Assembly (NCBI GenBank): GCA_030141605.1
Contig: JAQGDQ010000179.1
Span: 252,501 to 312,500 of the forward strand
Origin: Tubiluchus corallicola
Taxonomy: Eukaryota; Priapulida; Priapulimorpha; Priapulimorphida; Tubiluchidae
DNA length: 60,000 nt
Reading direction: 5' to 3'
Part shown: in pieces, positions 32,858 to 43,719 of the stretch
How the letters are laid out: each line of letters opens with the position of its first letter
Position numbering within the stretch: position 1 is the first letter of the stretch
Notes under the pieces: model-generated
What the model saw: the letters and a program-made list of their open reading frames with translations, nothing else
What the model was told of the DNA's origin: nothing
Database searches by the model: none
Position numbers and translations under genes: made by a program

Positions 32858-35476
32858 AATGACAGTTAGCATCCACTTAACTCCTTGAGGACCGTCAGCG
32901 ATTGCCGCATTTTGCATGAATTAGTGAAAACTGCTGTCACTAAGCATCCATTACATTATATTGGGTAATTTTTGTACGTTTCTACTCTCCACACAGCGGG
33001 CTTTCACACAGAACTATGTGTATGTACAAAATAGTGTGTACGATCATGCAAGTGAAGGCAGACTAAGTTAGAGTGGCCAAGTTGGAGTGCCGAAAAAGGG
33101 CATGATCTTCTCAATTTTATCAAATTTAATTGCCTATAAATGCTTAAACAAATAACACGATTCGATATCAGAAATTCTTCTGATTTGTAATTATTTAGTT
33201 ATGTCTGTGCTCATATAGCAGCTGAAAAGTCTCAAGTCTTGTAAGAACTATTTTGAGATACGGTCGTGAAGGAGTTAAGAAAAGATGTGGCTTTTCTTAA
33301 GTTGATGTTGGCTGCCATTTTTATTTCCATATCCCTTCCCATTGTTAATTCGCTCACACTCCTGCCCATTAATGAATTCTCTAAAACTAATTGGTGAATT
33401 CCCAGTTTAAAAGGTATGCGTGTACATATAAATATTATCCAAAAACTTACAATTATTAGTCTTAAAATTTCCGACTAAGTTCACTGATTATACATTGTAG
33501 CATAAAGTAGATAAGAGTTTAAGTAACATTGTGTAGCATAATATGAAATCTTTATTGATTATTTTAAAACCAGTAAATAATGGTGTACGTCTTTACATCA
33601 TTATTGAGTTTTGAAAATTTAATTTGTATTTGAGAGATTGTTGCTGGTCACATGCATGAAACTGTAATTACGGTCATATGTATTAATTGCCTTAATTGTT
33701 AAAACAGTTTTGTAGTACCGTATTGGATATTTCTTTACAGTGAGCAGTTTTACTCTATTTCCTTCGTCAAATGTACAGAGATTGTAAATCTTATCAGTGT
33801 AGATCACTTAGAACAAACAGTTTGCTAACACTTTTGTTGCTTTCATCTGGTTTGCTCTCACTTAGGTATGACCCAACCTCTGCATTAAAGGCCTAGTATT
33901 AACTATTGTTTTTCGGCAAAATAGAATTTTCGGTGTCCTGGGCATAGTCTACTCAGTTTCCAAATGAACAGACCATTCCCAGACCACCGAAAATTCCGTT
34001 TTGCTGAAAAATAATTGCAGGCCATTTGTGCAAAAAATGCTTAGAATTTTATCAAATATGAGCTTGCATCAATTTGCACTATAAAATTAAAGTTCTGCAG
34101 TTTGAGTTACATTTTATTCTCAACATTGTACATGTGAACTATGTGCATTATCATTACTCTTTTCAACTTGAACAGTTGTTTGGAAATATGATAATAGATT
34201 CTCTTGTAACAATAAAGTCTTACAAAACCATTACTGATTTGGATTGTTAATGTTCTTAACTTTGTCATTGTTACTGTTAAAGTTGCCATTGTCGTCACCA
34301 TCATCATCAGTGTGGCATTTGTCATTCATGGTCGCCACCTAAGCACCACTATTATCTTAAACAATAACGTGGCGATGCTGTTTGAATATGAAAGATATCG
34401 TGCACTGTATTCTCCTTTTCGTGTAATGTAGTATAATATTGTACCTTACAAACAGGCTCAACAGTAGTTACATACATATTACTTTATAATGTGTTATAGA
34501 GTCAGTTTGGTGCACTGGTGTTGTGCAGTTTTAGATGACACGTAGGCCTATTGCATTTACACACTGCTGCTGATTTCCGAGATTCAAAATTGCACTACAT
34601 GTAAACGAAGAAGAAATGGCATATACTCTACTGGGTAATGAAATACAGATAACAGTAAAATATACATGAAAAGAAACATTGGAGAAGAGGAAACCAAACA
34701 AAAAACTTAGGCTTAGAATACCTATGGCACATAAATCAGTGCTGAAAGCAAAATATGATTCGGCTCAAAATGCAGCTTAGAGATAGCTGATAACTATATC
34801 ATATCGAAAAATTGACGAAAAGTTTTGTACAGGCAGAAATAAGCCGTTGTCGAATGACGTCACTGGTATCTCTTGTACTTTCATAATACATGCGCTTATT
34901 AAAGTTTAGCTTATTTTTAACTTTTTTGTTTCGAAACTGCTGACATCATTTGAAAGTGTGGAAAATAAAAACACTACTCGCCGAAAGTTCAAGACGCACT
35001 GAATACCATAACGTTTGAAAATTTCGCGAAGTAAAACTCTGCCTGCAATCTTTTGTTTCATAGACATTTCTTTCGTGGCATCTTTTTATTGCTTTTATGT
35101 ACGATGGCAGTTTTCCTAGAAGAAGAGCACGGCCCAGACTTAAATGTACAGAATGGATTTAAAAAAACGAAATTTTCTAATTACTTTAGTACATTTGGTG
35201 TCTGTCAGTACTCAGTACCCTTGAAAGCTTTTCATAACACTCGCATAAAACCAAATTTTCTTTTTGTTCTTCGGTGTCAGCTTTTTATGATCAGAAAATG
35301 TTGCTGGCTAATTTAGTAAATGGTTAATGAGGACTAAATGGATTTTGGAGCAGTGGCGTTCTAGGACTCTGTCCTACAAACAGTAGAAAATATCGAGGCG
35401 CTTTAAGTCGAGATGCCCAGATGGTCGGGGTAACGAAGCGCTCAAAGTCATAATGCTCTGATAGCCAGCCTCGAGG
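32858..35476. other. intergenic downstream of TRRAP
   Basis: No gene recognised. It holds the foldback element at 33886-34022. Short ORFs (33619-33807, 34107-34325, 35053-35316) lack family features. The 34107-34325 Met/Thr run comes from an AT/CAT-rich simple region. Confidence 0.45.
33886..34022. repeat. foldback (hairpin) element
   Basis: Two imperfect inverted arms of about 45 bp (33886-33942 and 33978-34022) start GGCCT and share TTTTTC(G/A)GCAAAA and GAATTTTCGGTG. They enclose a loop of about 35 bp. The transcript of either strand would form a long hairpin. Most likely it is a tiny MITE. It lies about 1.1 kb beyond the TRRAP stop. Confidence 0.7.
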
Positions 35477-35936
35477 TGTATCATGTCACATGATCGATAA
35501 GTTTCATAAGGGAGTTACGGCGAGAACCGGGGCTTTTTGGTAGATGTCTGAAAGGTGACAAGGTGTGGACTCTCAACCCATCTGCGTCGTTGGATTGAAC
35601 CAACCTCCGAAGCTCGGAACAGCTCGTATTAGGAATAGGACTGGGCCATTTATAGGAACTCTTGGCCAGTCCCGGAGTTAAGTGATTTTATATACTATAT
35701 ACCTGGTTATAATAACCTTGTACTTAATTGTTGAAAGCTGTACATTATCGTTAAAGGAACAGTTGTCACTAAACTATTTGTCAACTTACTAAAGTTGTAC
35801 CGATACTCTGTAGTTGCGAAATTCCGTTGGTTGATTATAATCTCACTTTGTGAATCTATTTGAATTGTTATTGTCAAAACTATTAGTATTATCGAAACCT
35901 GTTAAATTAATAAACCGTATTAATATAGCATTTACA
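35477..35936 (+). mobile_element. candidate LTR (solo or truncated)
   Basis: A block of about 460 bp bounded by TGTA (35477) and TTTACA (35936). It has a TATA-like stretch at about 35690 and AATAAA at about 35908, and is followed by TTGGTTTGTACC, which could be a tRNA primer-binding site (TGG...). No target-site duplication matches the ends and no gag or pol is found, so this is tentative. Confidence 0.3.
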
Positions 35937-36641
35937 TTGGTTTGTACCAAAGGGAAATACTTCAAAGTTTTGTAAACTTGTAAAAACACTCTGTTGCACG
36001 AACCTGACACGGACCATATTCACACTGAAGCGGCTTATTGCAGAGCCCAGCTAGTAAACTAGGGAGATACAGATAGGCATTCCGACCCAGCCAAAGCTCT
36101 CGTAGTCGGGGAATTAATTGGACAATTAAGAACCTAATTAGCGCTTGTACTACCATTATAAAAAGAGCGGTAAAAATAGTTTGGTGAACTCATAGTAATC
36201 AAAACTATTATTTTGTGTTATACGGGCCAATAGCCAATCGAGGTAAATAAGGGTATAGTAAAAAAGTGAATAAATAAACACGTCCAAAGAAATGAAGTTC
36301 TTATATTGACAGAAGTATTTATTGATATTCTTTTAGTTAAGTAGAGTTTAAAGTTTTGAGAGAAACAGGTTCGTTGTAGAAAATTCCTGCAATAAAAGGC
36401 CAAAGAGAAAAACGAAAAATTGATTATAAGTCATTGTTGTACGGGAAGCCTATGATAAACAGTAGAAAAACGAGTACTAAGAACGAACTTGTCGACGTTT
36501 AGGTACCGGTTAGAAGAGATCCTGAGAGCATCGATTTATAGAAGCAGCGATAATGTAGCTACTCTGAATATAGGTAAAAATGGCAAGGGTGTAGTAAAAA
36601 AATTTATAATAATTATCCTTCAGTATCAGTAACCCTAACAC
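35937..36641. other. intergenic
   Basis: Short ORFs only. If the preceding LTR is real, this may be its decayed internal region. Nothing else is seen. Confidence 0.35.
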
Positions 36642-36953
36642 TAATGGTGCGTTCAGGCATAGAGACTTCTCTCGCAACTTTTCTTTGAGAGTAAAGTTAC
36701 TTGTTGCAAGGTATGAACGGTTTGGCAACTTTTATCGCAACTTGTCATAACGTGTAAACGGCTTGGCAACTTCTGTCGCAACGTGTGAACAGCTTGGCAA
36801 CATCTCTCGCAACTTGTTGCAATGTGCGAACAGCTTGGCAACTTCTCTTGCAACTTGTTGCAACGTGTGAACAGCTTGGCAAGTTCTGTCAGAGTCAGAG
36901 AGAAGTTGCACAACAAGTTGCGATAGAGGTATTTACGTCTTAATGTGCCATAA
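36642..36953. mobile_element. PIF/Harbinger-like MITE, copy 2
   Basis: Element 36645-36950 is flanked by TAA on both sides (36642-36644 and 36951-36953). The left end TGGTGCGTTCAGGCATAGAG and the right end CGTCTTAATGTGCCA are inverted repeats related to the copy at 2199-2358. The interior is a tandem array of about 40 bp units with GCAACTTCTCTCGCAACTTG and GTGTGAACAGCTTGGCAA words, which makes it twice as long as copy 1. Confidence 0.7.
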
Positions 36954-38709
36954 GTCTCTAACTCACATTAAATGTGTTAATTTTCCTATTTCAAATGTTT
37001 ATCTGCCATAATTGGATAAGTGCTTTTGCAAGAATCATTTTTTATTAACCGAAAGAAACGCTGCTATAATTAACACTTACTTAGCCCTACTGCTACCGGC
37101 TCTAGACAGTTTGGCGCCCTAGACAAAAGTATTTTATCACCTCTTCCTCGGCAGTTCTTGCAAGAGCATTTATCTAATTATAGCAGCATTTAAACTTATA
37201 AGAAATCGAAGCCTTCGGCCTTTAAAAATTAATGCAGGATTCGCCCCCCCCCTTCCTTCCGGTGGGCCCGATTCAAAAAATAAACCATCAACGACCTTTC
37301 GTTTGATGTATAGATCGCCGCAAATGGTGCCGTCGTCGAAGCTGTAGCCTCGAATCTTATATATATATATATATATATATATACCAAGAATATTAATATA
37401 AGAGATACGAACGTAAAAAAGCTGGCGGACATTCAATTACTTGAACAGCAAAAAGATTCGCTAAAGAAGTGTTTGCTTCCAGCCCAGAGTTATAGTTGTG
37501 AACTTTATGAAAAAAAGTGAAATGGAAATACCGGAAAAAGAAGAGTTGAGGATTCCAAAAGTTTCAGATGAAAAGGTTGAGGGAGAGTACGTACATGAAG
37601 AGTATGTGGAAATACGTACTGAAGAAACTGCAGAAATTTTGATTGCTCCTGAAGACCCAAATTGGATGGGATCATCAATTAAACTTCAAATTCAATCAAT
37701 ACTAAGCTGTAATTGATGATTAATGCATTATAATACATATATAAGCCTAACACCCGGATGCCATTATAAGTATATATACAACAAAAATTCAATTTAAGGG
37801 TGGGGACCGGAGGGAAGATGGGGGCGTATTTACCAGCAGCCCAACTAGCTGTAGCCTAGAGCGGACATTTTGAAGACGCCAGGTTTTAGGGGCTCAGTAT
37901 TAAAAAATTCTTATTCTCCACGGAAAATGCGTATGCTCTCATATTTAAATGAATTCGCGTATTTTATAAAACACCACAAGCAGTTAGTAAACTGAATTTT
38001 ATATAACAGTCCACATAACAATGCATGTAATTTGCGTACAAAATTATATTAATATTACAAATTGCAGGGTAAATGTAACGAGTTGGCCCATATTCTAAGT
38101 CAGGTATAGACAAGCCCTGTACAAATAAGTAGACTACTTTTGTTATATAAAAGGCGCTACAGTGACTACACAGTAATTAGGCTGCCTGCTTAGATATAAA
38201 CGCCGTGAAATTTGCTAATTAACAATAATTAATGATATTAAAACACCACAAGAAATTTATTTTGGGTTTATATGCGTATAAAATAAATTAAAAATAAAGA
38301 CGGATGGGACAGAACTATCAACTTAGGGCTTCTGCTCAAATCGTGCATACAATAGAAATTATGAGTAAAAGTAGTGCAAAGCATCAGTAGTATCTGCCTG
38401 AAATGCTGTAGATCTTAGGAACCCAGGTAAAGCGAAAGTGGGAAAGTGTTTGTTGCAGGAAGACAGCTCCAGGTTATCGTGGATGAATCATACATTTTAG
38501 CATGAAAATGATGCAGGAAATTCGCGTCATTAATTAAAGTATAGTTAATTAAAGTATCGCGCAATTATACACGTACTACTAATTAATATACACAAACTTA
38601 AAAATTAAAGAATTACTTCCTGAATATGACGTTCTTAGCTTTGATCAGCTAACTTAGTTTGCCTAGGCCCTAGTGGTACAACCGACCCTGTGCTGACCTC
38701 AGTTAGCTA
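36954..38709. other. intergenic with microsatellite and a broken ORF pair
   Basis: (TA)n at about 37359-37382. Around 37383-37716 two overlapping open frames meet at an A7 run (see findings). The rest is AT-rich without recognisable genes. Confidence 0.4.
37507..37716 (+). CDS. uncertain acidic ORF after an A7 run
   Basis: The ATG at 37507 opens MKKSEMEIPEKEEL and continues as an acidic, Glu/Val-rich 69-aa ORF ending SILSCN. Directly upstream, in another frame, a plausible coding stretch (KKLADIQLLEQQKDSLKK and on to ELYEKK) ends in TGA at 37518-37520, inside the same A7 run (37510-37516). The two halves look like one coiled-coil or acidic protein split by a one-base frameshift. No homolog is recognised; a retroelement ORF or pseudogene is likely. 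Confidence 0.25.
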   Translation: MKKSEMEIPEKEELRIPKVSDEKVEGEYVHEEYVEIRTEETAEILIAPEDPNWMGSSIKLQIQSILSCN

Positions 38710-38752
38710 ACCAATAAGCTTAATTTACGTAAACGCTAGCTGTATATATACA
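38710..38752 (+). promoter_or_regulatory. CCAAT and TATA boxes of the fucosyltransferase gene
   Basis: CCAAT at about 38711 and TATATATA at about 38743-38750, 75 bp before the ATG at 38818. The arrangement fits a core promoter with a 5'UTR of about 40 nt. Confidence 0.45.
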
Positions 38753-38817
38753 TGCGGGTCCAAAGTTCAAAGAACAGGAGCATGTAGTGAAAACGTTCGT
38801 TGCATGATATATCCTTT

Positions 38818-40828
38818 ATGAAACGTATGTTTCGAAGACTTCTTTTGGTGATAACTATTGTTGCTTTTATCACACTTCAGCTGGGTTAGTAGAATTATTA
38901 ATTTCATTTTAGTTCAAGATTTTATATTCAAAGAGCGTTGGTCCTATATCATACAGTACGAACTTGCGCAAGTTGTTTAACGCGCTTCAGATAACAGTAA
39001 GGCAGCTATTTAACGATGCCCATCAAAATGCAAACTGACATGTATTTTCACAGTGAAAACGTTTACTAAAAAGTGCGTATTTAAATTTTGTTCTGCTAAA
39101 CTAAAAATGTCCACTCGTTAAATATTTTAAATTTGAGAACAACTAGAACAATCAGCATTAATAATTGCAATTGCCAGATTGTTATTAATAATAATTTGCA
39201 ATTATAACCACAAATATTAGAATTTTACAGTTATAGAATTACAAATAAATCACTATAATGATGGAATTAACCCACAAATATAATTAATTGATTATAATTT
39301 TGCGATTAGTATTATAATTCTTTACTCAAGAATACATTTTTTTACAAAAACTAATGTAATTAGTTAAATAATTACATCAGTGTCAGTAAAATAATAAAGA
39401 TTGACTGCTTGGTGATAAGGTACTGTGATGTAATGTGGACATGGCGTTTGCTGCAGTTTAAAGGTAGTTGGTTCAAATCCAGGTTCCGATAAAAGTTTTA
39501 TGCATTTCTTTTTATTTAGAAAAATTTGGTTTTTGTAAACTCATTGTTTATGGCTCACTGGATCACTCATTAGTATTCTTGTAATTAAGATTAGAAGTAA
39601 ATTATGAAGTAAAAGTTACGGATTGTACATGTTCGATTTATTGACGAGTGATTTTAAAAATGGATATTTGATCCTTTGAATTCTGGATATTTTTTTAACT
39701 TATGCAATTTTATACATTTAAACAGGATGGATGCTGCTTAGTAAAAGAGGCTATTCCTGTAGAACTTTGGACTGCGATATAGAAAAAAGCACAAAAGTCA
39801 GTCAACCAGTTGTTACACATCATGCCAATATTAAGATCATTCTCTTTTACACCAAATTTTTTAAAAAGAATGACTTCTACGTCGGTTTTGGTACAAAAGC
39901 ATTCAAAGACTGTTCTGAATGGGGTTACGAACACAAATGTTCAACAACTGACGACAAACGACTAATAAATTTTGCAGATGCTGTCATTTTCCATGGTCAA
40001 ACAGACAACCTTGTTGTTCGCGATCTCCCCAGGAACAACAGGAAGCCGTGGCAACGATGGATTTTGTATTGTGCAGAATCGCCAATGAGGACAAGTAAAC
40101 TGCTGTACAAAAAACTGGATGGCATCTTTAACTGGACAATGACATATCGGTTAGATTCCGATCTAAACTACTACTATGGTGGCTTTGTTCACAGCAGCAG
40201 TCCATGGCAATACCAAAACCAGGCACTAGGTAAAACAAAACTGGTAGCTTGGGTAGTTTCAAACTGTAAGACAGCAGGCAGGAGACTACAGTATGTAAAT
40301 GCCTTGCGTAAGTATCTGCCTCTAGACATATATGGGAAATGTGGTGACCTCAGATGTGGGGAAGGCGAGAGTTGTTGGTCAGAATTGGAGCAGAAATACA
40401 AATTTTTTCTTGCATTTGAAAACAACATTTGTGCAGACTATGTTACTGAGAAACTTTATCGAACAATGAAATACAATATAGTGCCTGTTGTAATGGGTGG
40501 TGGCAATTATACTAGAATTACACCACCACACTCTGTTATTGACGTATTTGACTTTACCTCCGCAAAGCAACTAGCTGAGTATTTGCTGATGTTAGACAAA
40601 AATGACGATAAGTACAATGAGTACTTTAGATGGAAAAGAGATTTTAGTGCAGAATTATGGAACAAGAGATCGTTTTGTGTACTCTGTGACAAACTGCACA
40701 ATAAAAGTGAAGGAAATAAAGTTTACAATGACTTGTACAAATGGTGGTTTCTGGAAAAATGTGTTGCAGGACATTGGGGTGATGATGGGGAATGGCTTGG
40801 TAAACAGTTTCCATGGCTGCAACAATGA
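38818..40828 (+). CDS. alpha-1,3-fucosyltransferase, GT10 family, two exons
   Basis: A Golgi type II enzyme that transfers fucose from GDP-fucose to N-acetylglucosamine of glycans. Exons 38818-38884 (donor GTTAGT) and 39726-40828 (acceptor AACAG) join in frame to give 389 aa. Exon 1 supplies the short basic cytosolic tail (MKRMFRR) and the signal-anchor helix (LLLVITIVAFITLQL). Catalytic-domain motifs match GT10: ESP, then IFNWTMTYRLDSD; WVVSNC and DIYGKCG; and the GDP-fucose motif FLAFENNICADYVTEKL followed by VPVVMG. The C-terminus has several conserved Cys and Trp. Linkage specificity (Lewis-type or core alpha-1,3) cannot be read from the sequence. ATTAAA at 40991 is a possible poly(A) signal. 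The gene is convergent with the CEP63-like gene 545 bp away. Confidence 0.92.
38885..39725 (+). other. intron of the fucosyltransferase gene, with tRNA-like SINE
   Basis: An 841-bp GT-AG intron, AT-rich. At about 39430-39490 it holds an A-box-like TGTGGACATGG and a B-box GGTTCAAATCC, spaced as in a tRNA, most likely a tRNA-derived SINE fragment. Confidence 0.6.
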
Positions 40829-41373
40829 TCAAACTCACACTGGTGAAAGTATAAGAAAAACTTTATTGTTTCAGCCACTTTAGATCATAAAAATACAGAA
40901 TTAGACACTACAGAACATGATGCAAAATGATACTGTTGCAGTCATCGTTCACAGATAATGTTAGTTTTATTTGTAATAGTATTTAAATACATTAAAAAAA
41001 CTATTCAGAGCTCAAATGAACAGAGAACAGGAAACTGACAAAGAATTGTCAGTTTTTGAAATGTTTCAACATATAAGTTTCTTACACATTACTAAAAAAT
41101 ATCAAATAAAAAATAAAGAAATTATTATTCGTTTAACACCTTGTAAAGTTAAGAGATTTCCTTATCTTCCATTAGGCTACAAATGCAAAAGAAAGCGAGA
41201 GTTGCTATTCTGTCATGTAAAGCAAGCGCCATACTTTGCAGCCAAAGTTGCAAACTTGGGAGTAAAAATTTGTAGGTTGCAGGCAATTTCCTGCCACTAA
41301 CTGGTCAAAACATTCTAAAATACCTTTTTATGACAATTTTAAAAGACTGCTTGCCATAATACCATAAACCCAG
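40829..41373. other. convergent 3' spacer between the fucosyltransferase and CEP63
   Basis: Contains both 3'UTRs. A plus-strand ATTAAA is at 40991 and a minus-strand AATAAA (plus TTTATT at about 40968) overlaps that zone, so the two transcripts may overlap tail to tail. The Lys-rich ORF at 41016-41300 has no recognisable homology. Confidence 0.4.
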
Positions 41374-42768
41374 TTAAGAATCAGCAAAAGTATAATCATT
41401 GGTGATAACCTTTGTGCTATTAGATAAAATAGAACTTGCAACATTTTTGAAATTTTGCAAGTGTCTGTCAAATAAAGATCTGATATGTTGCTGGTATTTC
41501 AGTTGCTGACATACTAAACTGCCAGCTGCTTGTTGTGTCTTTACATCCGGGAGATTGTTCTCTGGCCATAAAGAATCGAAAATCCTGTCAATTTTCAATT
41601 CAAAGCTTTGCTGAAATGACAGGAAAAATTCTTTCAGTTCATCTAATTCTTTGTTAAGTTTTTGCACTTCTTCTTTACAGTTACACGCCAATTGTTTTTC
41701 AGTATGCAAAAGTGCTTCTCTGGGTGAGTATTGTACAGATGATACGTTTGGATGGAAATTGTTTCGTAAAATATCTGTAGCGTGTTTGTCATTGTTTTCC
41801 TTAAGTAACTTGTTTTCTAATCGTAGTGCCTTTATTTCGTCTGACAGAGCAGTGATATTCTTTTGCTGTTGGTCAACAAAATTACACTTTTCAGTCAAAG
41901 CGAAAACTTCTTCACGTTTGCATTCAAGCTTATTGGAAAGACGATTTGTCACTGACTGTTTCTCGATGTTTGCAGCTTCAAGTTTATCTATAGCGATTTT
42001 TTGCTCCTGAACCACATTTTTCATTGTGTTCAAAGAAGTGGTCAATTTCTCATTCAGTTGGTAATATTCATGGGACTTGTCATTTGCTTGACTACAGGCG
42101 CTTTCTAAATGCTGGATTCTTTGTTGCAAGCTCGTAACAAGTTTATTTGTTTCCTGCAGCTTTCTAATTCGAGTTTGTTGTTGAACACTTTGTTCTTCTA
42201 GTGCGCTAATTTTCTCATTCAACACCCATCGCTCGCATTCAAGTGAATTTAATTTTTCTGCATAAATATCTTTCTCTGCATTTAGGCCACTCTCGCGTGA
42301 ATGTAGATGGGAAATTTTGTTCTCGGCATCCTTTTGCAAACTCGTTTTAAGCGCTGAGAATTTTGATTCTGCTTCTGCACCAGTTTGAAAGAGTGCACCA
42401 CCGTGCTTCCTTTTAAGAAGATGTTCATAATCACTCTTCAATGCTAAGAGTTCATCTCGAATAAGCTCCACTTGCTCGTGCAACTGTTTCTCTGCGTTAA
42501 CTTTACAATTAAGCTTTTGCTTTAGTGTCTCAATTTCTTCATGCTTTCCTTTTAAGAGATCTTTCTTAGATTCGCATTCTTGTGTTTTTACTCGAAGATT
42601 TTCTTGAATGCACTTGGCTTCATAGTCCCATGACAACTTTTGCTGTATGAACAGAATGTCAATCTGTTGCATTAATTCAGATAGTTCTGTCTCACATTTT
42701 GCAGCCAATGTACTGGAACTAGGAAACCGTTGTTCTCTTAATAATTCCTTCCAAACAAGTGAGTCCAT
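41374..42768 (-). CDS. CEP63: CEP63/DEUP1-like centrosomal coiled-coil protein
   Basis: CEP63 sits at the proximal centriole and, with CEP152, promotes PLK4-dependent centriole duplication; DEUP1 is its paralog in multiciliated cells. This intronless ORF of 464 aa starts at the ATG at 42768 (MDSLVWKELL). The N-terminal signature CETELSELMQQIDILF, continuing QQKLSWDYEAK, closely resembles vertebrate CEP63 (CEAELQELMKQIDIM...). From there to about residue 350 it is almost continuous heptad coiled coil, followed by a second helical region and a polar tail ending DYTFADS. It is shorter than human CEP63 (about 700 aa). It could be the single pre-duplication ortholog of CEP63 and DEUP1. Its 3' end faces the fucosyltransferase gene. 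Confidence 0.8.
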   Translation of the reverse strand: MDSLVWKELLREQRFPSSSTLAAKCETELSELMQQIDILFIQQKLSWDYEAKCIQENLRVKTQECESKKDLLKGKHEEIETLKQKLNCKVNAEKQLHEQVELIRDELLALKSDYEHLLKRKHGGALFQTGAEAESKFSALKTSLQKDAENKISHLHSRESGLNAEKDIYAEKLNSLECERWVLNEKISALEEQSVQQQTRIRKLQETNKLVTSLQQRIQHLESACSQANDKSHEYYQLNEKLTTSLNTMKNVVQEQKIAIDKLEAANIEKQSVTNRLSNKLECKREEVFALTEKCNFVDQQQKNITALSDEIKALRLENKLLKENNDKHATDILRNNFHPNVSSVQYSPREALLHTEKQLACNCKEEVQKLNKELDELKEFFLSFQQSFELKIDRIFDSLWPENNLPDVKTQQAAGSLVCQQLKYQQHIRSLFDRHLQNFKNVASSILSNSTKVITNDYTFADS

Positions 42769-43719
42769 GTTTGAATTACACTTTTTCGGCACATGTCACA
42801 GGCAGGTAATAAATATGTCTAAAAACAGTAATCACTATGGGAAACGCGTATCTAACTGCTTACGCATGTAGGAAGATGATGATACTTGGCATTAGAGATC
42901 TAATATCCCGATATTTAGTAAAACAAATTTTGGCATGCTCTCCTCTGGCCATACATATACCGTTCAATTAAAGCTAAAACCACAAGGACAGTAAATTTTT
43001 CCTATCCAGTTGCAGTTTGCACTATAAACAATAAATCTGCAATTATTCTCTATAAATAATCACGTTACATGTATATAGTTCCTTAACACTTATGCAACAA
43101 CTGATTGAATTTGTTTGTGTTCATTTTCTTTGACTTTTGTTGTAGTACGTAAACCACACAAATTATGTATTTAACAATAATACTGATGAAGACGATACAT
43201 TCCTTACCTACTCTAGATACATGTGCTTATAATATAATTTACTGCTTAAGGAAAATAGCCAGTATTAGTTTACCTAGCCTAGCCTCTACCCTTCGCTTGT
43301 TACACAGTCGTTTCTTATTTTTAATAAAGAAATTAAAAAAGTTAAACATCTAAAATAAGGTTATTCACAAAAAATGGAATCAAACACGTGCACGTTATGT
43401 TTAGTTTTTAATTTCGCCCGCATTCAATAGAGGGCGCGTTACAGTCATTAATCAACTACACATAAAGTATAATATAATTATACTTTAGTGTAATTATAGT
43501 ACACCAGATGTTTCATTGTTATTGGTATAACTCGTATGTGTGTTTTCCACATAATTATGTATGATGTATCATATTTTCATTGTTTTGGTTATTACATTTG
43601 TTACTTTTTGCATTTATTTTTTATAACTGATTTTAAGTTAAATTTCAGAATAGTAGATTAGCACTAGTAGTAGTAGATCTTCTCGACGTAGTTCTTCAAG
43701 AGTTTCAAGAACTTAGTTT
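42769..43719. other. intergenic, upstream of CEP63
   Basis: Presumed promoter region of the CEP63-like gene at its left end, with no clear TATA box. Nothing else is recognised. Confidence 0.35.

Noticed and set aside
35380-35470. Possible tRNA or tRNA-SINE (TGGTCGGGGTAACGAAGCGC)
   Set aside because: The A-box-like part is suggestive, but no convincing B-box or stem pairing follows.
41016-41300. 94-aa Lys-rich ORF in the fucosyltransferase/CEP63 spacer
   Set aside because: No homology, and it lies where both 3'UTRs are expected.
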